From positions 6,200,001-6,264,000 of the forward strand of contig JBANDB010000004.1 in the NCBI GenBank assembly GCA_037576215.1: 64,000 nt of DNA, in the 5' to 3' direction. The DNA comes from Armillaria gallica (taxonomy: Eukaryota > Basidiomycota > Agaricomycetes > Agaricales > Physalacriaceae). The position numbers and the translations under genes were made by a program. A model generated the notes under the pieces. It made no database searches. It was not told the DNA's origin and saw nothing but the letters and a program-made list of their open reading frames with translations. Below, piece after piece: positions 24,134 through 34,379 of the stretch (position 1 is the first letter of the stretch; each line of letters opens with the position of its first letter).

Positions 24134-25588
24134 ATGTCATTTCATCCTCTTTCCATGAGGGACGATGACGAGTCTTCTCATTCAATGTGCTCTCACGATG
24201 ACTTCTGGCATGTTTTACTTTGCGTTGGTTTCGCAGGAGCAGCGATAGGAACATGCTTAGCCCTCCTCCGGCTCATCTTGCTCAGCTCTTTGATTCATCA
24301 CTGCCTCCTGTTGTATAGGCGAGCCATCAATGGCTGTGCTGCCTGCCGTCAAAGCTCCAAAGAGAAATTTCCCATCATCATCGACTTTTACTGTTATTTA
24401 TGTATTCTCCATCCTATACGACGTCTCCGCGTCCTTTGCTACTCTTACATTTACCCAAGATTTCGGGCCCGTACGATTGTGAAAGTCCCCCGAGATTGCA
24501 TCCTTCCCCAAGAACTGTGCGAAGTGATCATCCGTTTCTGTTCTTCCGAGCGAGAGACCCTCCTCACTTGCAGCCTCGTTTGCAAGGCTGGGTCCCAACC
24601 AGTCGGTGCCTCTTGTGTACATATGTCTATTTCCGCGACCATGTACGAGAGTTTGTCAAACTCTTGCAGTCGCCAGATAACGCTATATCTCCGTATATCC
24701 AGACAGTCTGGCTCGAGATGTACTCAAAGCGGGACCGATTGATTCGCTACCAGCACGCTCTCCGTGCTCTTGCCAATGCAAATGCAATGCTGACGCGCGC
24801 AATAATCGCGGGGCAGTCGCTGGACCCGGTGACGGAACTACACCGTTATTTCCCGCACATTAAACGGCTCTCGTTTAATTACGAGGGTCTGGGAGATAAC
24901 GACGCGACATATTCTGCCAACTTCAGGCGAATGTTATGGTATTCAAGCCAGTTCTGCCACCTCGAGCGACTGTCGATACGATTCTTACGCCGAAGGGGCA
25001 CCGTGACGGTGGATATGCCGCTTTCCTTCTTGGAGGAATGTAAGCCCCCCACGCGATTGGGCTCACTATCGTTGAAATGCTGGAACCGGGATCTCCTGCA
25101 TTGGCTTGAGAGACATCACAAGACGCTTGGCAGGCTGACAACTTTCAAGATGAAGTTTGAAGGCTCCCAGCGCATGGCATTGGATCCCAGTCCAATCAAT
25201 GGCATCTTCAAAGTAGGCTACACAAACCTTCAGGTCGTCACTTTGACTGTCGTAGAGTGGGATAATGGTGCGGACATCATTCTTCGACGACATCAATCGG
25301 AATTCATCTCTTCTTTCAGGGTTTCTTGATCTGAGCCCCTTGACAGGACTTCGGATGGTCGTGCTTTACATGTACCATTTCCCTTCGGGAATGGAAACCA
25401 TATCTTCGTTGAACTCAAGTCATATCGAAACCGTCACTGTCATAACATGCGACGACGAAAGTATGACGAGTAACTATTTAGATAATTTCATGTCTGGGAT
25501 AGGCTTCACTCTCTTGTACGGAAGATCTGCCTTGCGACGATATGTTCCATCTACGGTCCAAAGTTACTCTTCATTTCTCATACTGTAA
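24134..25588 (+). pseudogene. F-box protein gene with one frameshift
   Basis: The F-box, the motif that docks substrate-binding proteins to Skp1 in SCF ubiquitin ligases, reads LPQELCEVIIRFCSSERETL then LTCSLVCKA at 24,503-24,590. The next block, WVPTSRCLL, typical of mushroom F-box proteins, is in the neighbouring frame, implying loss of one T near 24,588. The downstream frame then runs for about 230 codons with LRR-like spaced hydrophobic segments (RYFPHIKRLSFNYEG, HLERLSIRFL, TTFKMKF). A 52-nt intron (25,268-25,319, GTGCGG...TTTCAG) restores the frame into FLDLSPLTGLRMVVLYMYHF. Upstream of the F-box is an unusual hydrophobic N-terminus (GTCLALLRLILLSSLIHHC). Either a recent pseudogene or a single-base error. 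Confidence 0.65.
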
Positions 25589-26088
25589 TAGGTGGTGTTG
25601 ATCACGTTCTTGTGGCAAAATCTTGCATATTATTCCGAGCCTTCTTAGAAGTGCATAAACATATAGTGTTGTGGCTGATTTGGCTTGAGTCCCCCTTTGC
25701 TTAAATGAGTGTCGTGATGAAGCAAAAGAAGTAACAGACAACCACATGAGTATCAGCGTTTTTAAAAAAAGCGCGAACATTGGTAGACCAAAATTTAACT
25801 TGCACATAACCCATCGTATGGCAAATTACAAAACAGTCGCATTCGACCGAAAGAGCGGCGGCCATCACGTTACCCTTTTCATCAGCTACCGCCATGACTT
25901 TCATTACCCATCACATTCTCAAGCATCGTCGACCTTTTTCTCGGCGCTTTGTACTCGAGTAGGATGGAGTGGCCGAAACGTGTCGAAAATGTTGTATTGT
26001 GGAGCGCGTCTCGCTTTCTCTCTTCGACAGTGATTGAAAATAAACGCTGGTACACAGGATCGACGAATCGCTTTCTAATGCGTGAGTA
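25589..26088. repeat. Spacer with a third, partial copy of the 34.5/41.5 kb segment
   Basis: 25,867-26,040 (acgttacccttttcatcagc, then ctaccgccatg, ttttctcggcgct, tactcgag, gcgcgtctcgctttctctct) matches 41,436-41,610 in the same orientation. It also matches 34,400-34,560 in inverted orientation. The rest of the stretch shows no gene. Confidence 0.55.
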
Positions 26089-26366
26089 CTGTAGCTCCGT
26101 GTATGGAAGCAACGTAAGGCGTAAAGGGGGGTCGGTTGCGTTGCCTATTATCAACGTCCATAAGGCGTAAGGAGGGGTCGGTTGCTTAGGTCAGACCCGG
26201 GACAAGTCCAAAATTCTTAGTATGTGACCACGAAATTTTTCGCTCCCTGCGGGGCGGTTGCTTAATTTAGGCAACGTAAGGGGTAAGGCCCCCTTGGTTG
26301 CATGAATAGTATGAATTAGTCAGCGTAAGGGGACCTCCAAAGCTGCTTCCATACACGGAACTACAG
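26089..26366. mobile_element. 278-bp MITE with TA target duplication
   Basis: The termini CTGTAGCTCCGTGTATGG and the inverse of CTGTAGTTCCGTGTATGG are each bounded by TA (26,087-26,088 and 26,367-26,368). This fits a Tc1/mariner-type non-autonomous element. The interior repeats the phrase GTAAGG(A)GGGGTCGGTTGC several times in both orientations, giving strong fold-back potential. There is no coding capacity. Confidence 0.65.
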
Positions 26367-26841
26367 TATGCATGTGCTAGGCAAGGAACTGTGGCGTGAC
26401 TCGGGTGGGTTGCACTGCCGCACTTCTGCGCTTTTGCCGTTGAGCTATTGAATGACATCAGGACGCCAGCATTTTCTGGGTGTATCAAATAATTTTCAAT
26501 AAGACCCGTCACCGGTGATTGTGATACATCGTTGTTCAAAGATAAGGCTGACGAATACATTCAGAATGATCTCGTGCGGTGATCTTCGCAGTGATATCAA
26601 GCAGATTGAGCCTCGTGGCTCGGTAGGTTACAGACAATCCTGATTCCTGGGTGATTTTCGGATGCAGAAATGTCAGGTCACATACCACTATGGACTCGGA
26701 TATTCCTCGCAAAAGGGAATACAAACAGCTTGGGCCTGAAGATTCACCTGCCGATGAATCGACGGGAGCCTCTTGCATCTGACCAAGACTACAGTTCGAC
26801 AGATGACGCAGGCCTACTGCACGCTTCACCTTGCCTCCAGT

Positions 26842-28511
26842 ATGATCTTCACAAAGTCTCTGTGCTTCATCCTATCTACAGCGGTCGTCTACACAGCTGG
26901 TTTAACGATTGCGAATAAAGACCCTCGAATCTACTTTCATGGACGTTAGGATTCCACTCCAGGAAGCTGGTGGTGCGTTTCCTGTAGCAGGGGTTCAATC
27001 GTTATCAATTTATGATACTGTTACACGCCAGGCACGGGATTCAAGCTGCATGTTCAAAATATAACCACGCTGTCTCTGAATCTGGATACCTACACGTCGT
27101 CCCCGGCCAGCATTGGGGTATCTATCGATTATCAGGACTTTACATCCGTAGATGTCTATCCGGGAACGAATGCCATCCCTTTAGGGAACCCGTCCCCGAG
27201 TGGTAGCGTCGTCCGCATCAACGCTTGGGGTTGGCAGGACAATCAGATACTTCTTCAAAACCTGGTGTTGAACTCGGTAAGCTCCTGTGCTCTGAGGATA
27301 AAAATTAATAATGAATATTCCATAGGATGCGATCCTGCTCCCATACCAGCCCGCGAATGTTAATTTCTTATTCATAGGCGATTCCTTATCTGCGGTAAGG
27401 ATTCTTGGGATTTTCCTCACTCAGACTCTCAAATTGTATAGGGACAATATCTTCCTATGGGCGTAGACCAAGCGTGGCCCTTTATTGTCGGAGAACGGTT
27501 CAAAGCAGAACATACCGTCATCACCCAGCCAGGAATCACTTTGGCGGTTAGTTTTCTGGTCAGCTACTCGGTAATGAAGACTAACTCACCCTGAAGATGT
27601 ACAATCGTGGTACAATACCCACGGAATGTCTGTCCAATTCTTCGATGTATGGTGAAGAGTGTGACTGTGGAAAATTTGCCGCTGAAATTGCTCCTAGACC
27701 GAGGATTCTAACTATGCTACTACTCCTAACCACAATTATACGACCCCGTGGGATTTCTCCCGCGACAAGCCGACTCCTACGCATATCGTCATTCATATAG
27801 GGTGAGTTTTGCCTACGAGCCTGCTTGCAGGATCAATTCCTGACGCAGTTTATATAGAGCAAACGACGTCTCTCACGTTTCAGCCTCTCAGTTTGTCCAA
27901 GTGAGCGTATGGATGGTATGCGATGCGAACGATTCTAATGCAGCGACACATTCCAGATATACCTCGCCTTCATCAAACGCCTCCGTCAGTACTACTCCGA
28001 CCAACCAATCTTTGTGTTTACGCCCGTATGTGGCTGTGATATATCCTTCCTGCCCGTATCATTAATCTATCGATAATCTCCAGTGGGGTTGGCCCCAACC
28101 CGATGGCTCCGTCGGCTATTACTATGTCGGAAGTTACCAGCAGATAGTCAATATGAGGTACCGATGCTCCAACAGGAACGTGATCCCTCCAATACTCATT
28201 CATGACAGCCAGGATTCCAATGTCCACCTCGTAGATACGTCAGGCTGGGTTGCGTATGCCGATATATTCCCAGAGTATACTTTCTCTACTCCCTTCCGGT
28301 ATCCCATTGACTGACCGATGCAAACAGTAATTCGCATCCAAACGTTGCGGGTCATCAGAAGATTGCGGGGGAGTTCACAAACTGGCTGGCGAATAATTCC
28401 AACCTAAGCCCGGCGTCTCAGTGGGCTACATCCGTATGGGATTGTGGCAGTAAACCTAAGGGTGAGTTTCATCATCTGCTCTATCGCTTTGTCGTGCTCA
28501 CTCAGTTCTAG
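26842..28511 (+). pseudogene. Secreted GDSL/SGNH carbohydrate esterase (CE2-like), first exon broken
   Basis: Eleven short exons assemble into an SGNH hydrolase like fungal CE2-type acetyl esterases, which deacetylate plant polysaccharides outside the cell. The N-terminus from ATG 26,842 is a signal peptide (SLCFILSTAVVYTAG). Block I is FLFIGDSLSAGQYLP (catalytic Ser, spliced between 27,394 and 27,442). Block III is HIGANDVS (spliced 27,801/27,858). WGWPQPDGSVGYYYVGSY follows at 28,084, and block V is FPDNSHPNVAGHQK (catalytic Asp and His, spliced 28,274/28,328). Exons 6-11 join in frame with good GT...AG sites. Damage: TAG at 26,947-26,949 where relatives have Trp (HGR-x-DSTPGSWW); the first splice junction cannot keep frame; and the junction 27,546/27,595 is one base short. 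Catalytic residues are intact, so inactivation looks recent. Confidence 0.7.
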
Positions 28512-28672
28512 TCGTGCTTCGATGATAGCAGGTGTATTTATGTACAAGCCCAGAAGATCACTGCGGAGCGACTGTCTATTGCTTTCCATCTTTGTAGTCT
28601 TCGTGAACTGAGGCAGTCCTTGTCATTGTGCGTATTGGAAGCGAAACAGCAATCTCTTTGTACATGTTCCAA

Positions 28673-29968
28673 TCAATCGCGTTGCACCATTGGGCGTGAT
28701 AAAAGTGCCAAAGACAAAAGGCCAGAGAATGCTCCGTCCTCTGCTAAGGTCCTTAGGTCTTCTACATCTCGGAATAGCTGTTCCACAACCTCTCCCGCCC
28801 CTGAGAGATGGGAAATCTGGGCGCAAGCATCATGAAATTGGAAGTAACGACGACCAGGAAGAGGAATCTGCGCGCTCGCACTCGCATCCGTGAGCGTCAC
28901 TTGCTCCGGAAGTCCATACAAAGTATGTCGGTTTGGCGGATAAGTGTTAATTTGGTACGTATTGCTATCTTCCTATATAGATCTTGCATTTAGAAGGAAG
29001 AGGAAGAAAACTAATTCCCTTACATGTCAAATTGGCTGAAGAGAGATGCGGAGTCGGCCAAACGGACCATGAAACTCAGGTGATACCGTGAACGTATTCT
29101 GCGCGCAGTGAGCGTTGTTTTGATTGAGCTCTTCCACAACAGAGATGTCTGCAAATCGCTCAACAACGTCAGCAACAGAAGCCACCCAATCTAGCTGAAA
29201 GGCAAATTTGATTAATTGGAACTACAGGAGGAAGATGGGCAAACTTTTTTCTCCGCGGCATCTGTCATTCCAACTATACAGTCCGACATTAATTCACCAA
29301 ATATGTGACCCAGCTGTGTGTCTGTTATCTTTTCCGTTTAATTGACCATTGTCAGACCGATGTCAAAGCTGTCAGTGTCCACATTCCCTGACAGTATACA
29401 CCGGTAATTGTCTCGCGCCAAAGCCTGAAGAGCTTCAGTCGAGAATAGCGCCCTAGAAAACGCCGCTTACCAGCTTTTCAGCATTACTTGAACTGGCAGT
29501 GGGCTGCAACAAAAGCGCCGCGACGTCGTCTGCCGTGGTTTGGGATGACTGCCGGAGACTATGAACAGACGTAGGTGTCGATGTCTCACCCTTCGGATTT
29601 TTGACTAGTTGCAGTGAACGTTATTCTTGCACAACATAGGACAAGAACATACAGATCCTAATCATGGCCATTATGTACAAATACGACAAGCCCGCAAGAA
29701 GCTCGTTGTCACCATTGCAGCTGGATATTTCTTTTGCCAGACAAGCTTTACCTTTGGTAGAAGGAGAGTGAATAAGTGCGTAGCCCAGGACTCGCGCCAC
29801 AACTGCCGGACTGAATTTGTACATGGCCACTTTAGAAAACTCTTTCGCCAGATTATCCATGTTCACGCTCCAGCTGTTACCGAGAGCTTCGAGGTTCAGA
29901 CAAGATGCATACGCGGCGTATTCACCAGAGCAGCGAGGAAAGGGGTTTAGTGGCAGTGGCGCAGGCAT
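28673..29968 (-). pseudogene. HNH_2-domain (fungal HNH endonuclease-like) gene with two in-frame stops
   Basis: Five exons splice well: 29,968-29,653, 29,604-29,471, 29,424-29,245, 29,194 to about 29,022, and 28,972-28,673. The order is that of the large fungal HNH_2 family: a long variable N-terminus, then ARDNYRCILSGNVDTDSF (the Arg-Asp-x-Tyr-Arg-Cys entry to the HNH fold), QLGHIFGE (first His), VVEELNQNNAHCAQNTFTVS with PEFHGPF (Asn and distal His), and the C-terminal FHDACAQISHLSGAGEVVEQ, a conserved tail. A TAA at 29,338-29,340 and a TGA at 29,026-29,028 interrupt the frame. The first might be removed only by an improbable 33-nt intron. The role of this family is not established; it is abundant and fast-evolving in mushrooms. 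It faces the esterase gene tail to tail. Confidence 0.65.
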
Positions 29969-31341
29969 GGTGGTCGAAAGTGGGTTGGCGGGGTTTGAAA
30001 ACTGAACTTTTCTTGTGTTTCGATGACGGCGCGTCCGGTATGACTGGATTCAACTCGTTTTACCATCGATTTTCGCAGTTTGCTCTCTGGGCCTAAATTC
30101 TCGCCTCTCCAGATTTGAATAGCCTCTCCATGTGCTGCATGACATTGCATATGGCCCTGAGTGCTTGCTTTGATGGATGGCTCGCAGATTGCCCGGATGA
30201 TGCCTGATTCGAAACTTTCGTGGCTGTCTCCTCGCCAGGAACTCAGGCTTGGATGTCGGAAGTGCTTGTGGCCTTAGTCTAATGCCTCTACCTTTGGTAG
30301 ACGAGCCTGATACAGCGATGCTGCACTCGTGCCCTCATCTTTGATCTTGGGTCAACGCTCCACTGCCATTCAGTGGTTGTGCCTATGTGCGTACCAGTCA
30401 TTCTGTGATAGTCATTTTCGACATTCTTCTGGTCACAATTGCCCTCAAGCTCTGCGCTGAGGTGTATATTATTAGTATTGCTCTACCGTCTCTGCTGCGC
30501 AGTGCGCAGATTGCACTGTCTACAGGCGCGCTTGTGGGATGTCCATTATTTTTAAGGTTCTGTCCTCCCGCCGGCTGTATCCCGGTGCCTCTCGCCTGCC
30601 TTTTATTTCATTTCACACTGTCTGTGCTAGGGCTGTGAAGCTGTACCTTGCGGGGACATGTCCGTATCAGTGAGGCCAGATATGTGTTCGGTCACGTAGC
30701 ATAGTGTATTATGACGGTATATAGGTAGTACACATGTAGTACGGACTCTGGTTCGTTTCCTCCTCAGGGTCATTTGATCAGAATAAAAACCACCACCACC
30801 ACGTTTTCCTTCTTTCAATCTCTTCCCCGTCCACCTTTGTCACCTTGAGCTCATTTTTATTTTGATCAATAGTCCTGGGCGTATTGATCTTTTCTGGCAC
30901 AGGCGCTTCCTGTCGCGTATAATTTGTCCATCAAAACCGGAGATACCCCCCTTTGGCAGATGTTTAACCTGAGCCGCCAGAAAGGCACAGGGGGCCTTTA
31001 CAGAATATACCGGTGATAGATCACATAATGCATGACTTCGTCCTCCGGCAGATCAGGGAGATCAAGTCTGAAATTCAAATCGACCGACGGAACATAGGAC
31101 CCATGCGGATCTACTACCGTATCAACTCGTATCAACGGCTCGAAAAGTGTGGGTTCATTTGGATTCAAGTATCCCGCATACTTATACACAATGAAAGATG
31201 GAGTCGACACATTCTGCGACACCTGACGCATCTATTCTGGGTATAGTCAGGTACGATATGGTCACAACCATCATGGAGAGACAACTCCCGAACCTTGAAA
31301 GACTAGATAGGAAACATCGAATGACCGGACGTCTGAGACGC
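29969..31341. other. No supported gene; one protein-like minus frame
   Basis: A minus-strand frame at 30,998-31,231 (contains YKYAGYLNPNEPTLFEPLI and DLPEDEVMHYVIYH) reads like real protein but has no start, partner exon or family I can name. 29,969-30,990 has only short frames. Confidence 0.3.
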
Positions 31342-33362
31342 TCATGATGAGTACCCGGACTCGATTTCTTCGAGCCAGCCGGATGCAAGAATATTTCTGT
31401 CACAGAACGGGGAAGGGCTTGCATGATCAGAGTAGAATAATCGATGATGCTGGAGTATGATGCCATGATGTGTCGTGGGAGAAGAAGCATCATGAGGAGT
31501 GTTGGGAGGCAAGTATAGGGTTCTAGAGGAGGAGAGTCTTAAAGAAGAGATGGATGTTTCCGAGTTGACAATATGTGTATCAGGGTGCCTGTCTTTGAAA
31601 CATTCGCACTGTGTTGGCGCAATCCTACGGCGTTGTGTCAAGCCAACCCTATCCCGTCCATGCAAATCTTCTCCGACGTAAGCTGCATCCGGGGATATTT
31701 GTGGTTCGCTGGATCGTTGCCGGCGCTTTTCCCGCCTTTTGTGTCCAACCGAAGGATATGAGAATGTTAACCAAGACATTCTCGGTACAGAAATAACGTC
31801 GAGAAGGCGGTATTCCCGTGGTCGGTATCGGTGGATAATGCCGGGGTCGGTGTTGATGCGCTCGAAAAGCAATTCGATCTGCCTCCAGTGCGCTTGCCGT
31901 GCCTGCCCTAACTGTTGCTCATCATGTATCGTCCGATCATAGATGAGGACGTTCGGGCTGAACCATCTTTTGAGAGCCATGTCGACGAACCTGACCTTTT
32001 CGTCGACTATTAAAACGGCAGACGGGTCCATGTCGTGACCGTCAAGGAGGTAAATATTATGTGATTGCATTTTTGAAAAGGCGCTGTAAACCTATGCGGA
32101 ATCAGAGAAACGAAGCGCTCTGAGAACAGCACGTACTAATCTGCGATCCTTATATGACACCATTCGTGCTCCCTCTTCCATACATTTGACTAGCCCGATC
32201 ATATGGCCATCGCGAGCTAGACAAGCCAAAACCGGAGTAGTCAAATCCAGTGGTTCCAAGTCCCGGCATCCATCTATCATGCATTGCAGGGCCAGCGACG
32301 ACGTGAGGCTGTAAGCGTATTCTACTTCTGTGAAATATATGATTAGTATATGGTATACATGCAAGCGTCTACCACTTACCAACTGGCCTGACCCCGTTCA
32401 ACAATGCAAGCTTCCAGCCAGCCTGTAACCAATCGGTGACTTGCAGCTGGCTTTCATCGATACAACGATATCCGCCCCAGTAGGGGATTCGGAAATATTT
32501 TTCTTCAAGTGGAATAAGGCGAGCACGGGCGTCTCCTGCGATATACAACGTTGCTTGCCGGATATCGTCGAAAGCTATAGAACTAAGAAGTGTCTCCTAC
32601 CAATCATATAGTGAGTCTCTCTTTGGACATCGAGGAAATGTCGAGGGCCACATACTATCAACTCGAGCTGTATCATGAGATTAGCATGCTCGATGACAGG
32701 AGGTCCCCAGACGATGACTTCATGGTTGTTTCTTATGAGTTGAAACATAGCTTTACCACTTCCAGGCGTTTCATAGCAATCGTAGTAGAAGGCGACTTGG
32801 TCTAGGATGAGAAGTGAATGTTAGTCGCACTAATGAATAAAATAACCAACCGCGAACTACAGTTGTGTTTGAAGGGACTGAATGGAGAATTCCACCTGGC
32901 TCAAAGTTGGTATTATGGCTAGTAGTGTCATAGAGATCATGCTGAGCATCGAAATCGCTGGACATAATGTTGTCCATGAGAACGGGACAGAAGATACAAC
33001 AGACGCTTACCTCGAAGCCGCCCAAGATACAGCAGGCACCCGGAATGAACATATCAACCGTATTCAGCTGGTGCGTGACTAGTACCGTGTTCAGTGAACT
33101 TGACCTAAAATAAGACAATGCCAAGATAGAGAACGGCGCCTAACTGCAATGAGGGGTTGAATCGTCGAAGATTTCCGATCAGCTTGGGTCCAGATGGTGT
33201 CGTAATCTGAATGCTCCCTACGAGCAATCTGAGGTAGGAAAACCCGTTCTGCTCCAGAACGCGCATTGAGGCTTGTCCAAATTTGTGTTCGAATAAGCGC
33301 GCAGATAAAGACAACGTCAATTTTAGAACAAGCTGTGTGTAAGTAGCGCTACACGTCAGCAT
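31342..33362 (-). CDS. Unidentified multi-exon gene, copy B (paralogue of 12,229-14,162)
   Basis: This is the better-preserved copy. From ATG 33,362 the first exon contains GFSYLRLLVGSIQITTPSG. Then a 40-nt intron (GTTAGG...TTTTAG, ending near 33,108), NTVLVTHQLNTVDMFIPGA, another intron, and HDLYDTTSHNTNFEPGGIL with HSVPSNTTVVR. After further introns come NNHEVIVWGPPVIEHANLM, YFRIPYWGGYRCIDESQLQV with DWLQAGW, and VEYAYSLTSSLALQCMIDGC with EPLDLTTPVLACLARDG. The last exon starts near 32,090 and contains YLLDGHDMDPSAVLIVDEKV with ALKRWFSPNVLIYDRT. It ends at 31,342 in a basic Ser/Arg-rich tail. No stop interrupts this model. No known domain is recognised; the conserved core with a variable disordered tail suggests a soluble protein. 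Copies A and B are about 19 kb apart in the same orientation. Confidence 0.5.
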
Positions 33363-34034
33363 TTATCAGTTCTGACTGAATGGCGGTACGCGGTATGAGA
33401 GTTCCTGAGATGGCTTGGTCGACATGTCTCTCCCTATAGCCGCGCTCTGGCGACAATCATGTTAGCAGAAGGGAGGGAGATACAAGCAACGAAGGTCAAA
33501 AGAGCCGCGAGCGCCAAACAAAGCAATTCTAGGAAGTACCAGGTACTATTAATTACCCAACCGTGACAGAAATAAAGAAGAACTGGGCGCAAGATGTAAG
33601 GGTCCTCAACAACTCCGCGTCACTGGCGGGACGTTTTTGAGGGATGATGGGCCTGCTGGCTGGGGCGGCGTCCACCTGGGTCGCGGGAAAAATGAGCCGG
33701 CCAGTAATAAGCCTTGCTTGCATTGTTTGTTCGAGTTTCCGTACCGTCATCTGGGAATGCGAGGATTTTGAGGAATTTCGTGTTCATCTAGGGATTCTGG
33801 CCACGAAGTACATCCTCTGCAAAGACTGCCATGTTGATGCACGTCTCCACCATAGGTCTATCAACTTTGTGGATTTTTACCTCGCTAGCTCATGTATTTT
33901 GCTACGCATTGACATCCAATAAGAATAGTTCATGCTCTAACATACCATTCCAATGACTGTGGACCTTGTGTGCTCTCGCAAATAGGTCTCAGTGCACCTG
34001 TTATGTGGAAAAATACACCGAAGGAGCATACTTA
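33363..34034. other. No supported gene
   Basis: One plus-strand frame (33,644-33,922) is open for 92 codons but has no recognisable feature. Confidence 0.4.
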
Positions 34035-34276
34035 CAGCTGTTTGCATACAGCTTGACGGTAACGTGCTTTGCGCAAGAGAAGACTCGACTTCGTCATAAA
34101 CTATGCCCTAGGGACTTGAGCTTGAGCATGCGTTGGCTATTTTAGGGCTATTTCGGCGATCCTGGAGGCCCTCTCGTGCTTCAAGTCCCCATAACACGGT
34201 TTATGACAAAGTTCAAACCTTCTTCCATCATCCACAAAAAAACAACCCTGACCGACAAGCTGTATGCAAGCAGCCG
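34035..34276. mobile_element. 242-bp foldback/MITE with TA target duplication
   Basis: Arms starting CAGCTGTTTGCATACAGC (left) and CGGCTGCTTGCATACAGC (right, inverted) are bounded by TA at 34,033-34,034 and 34,277-34,278. The arms stay alignable for roughly 90 nt (shared tail GTCATAAAC...GGGACTTGA), so most of the element is inverted repeat. It is non-coding and fits a Tc1/mariner-type MITE. Confidence 0.6.
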
Positions 34277-34379
34277 TAACTGCGGCGTCATCGCAGGGCT
34301 CGTGGCATTCGATCTGGAAAGCAATGGAATGGTTTGTATTTGATGCTGGACAGCCGTTGATAACGTGAGCATATCTTGT

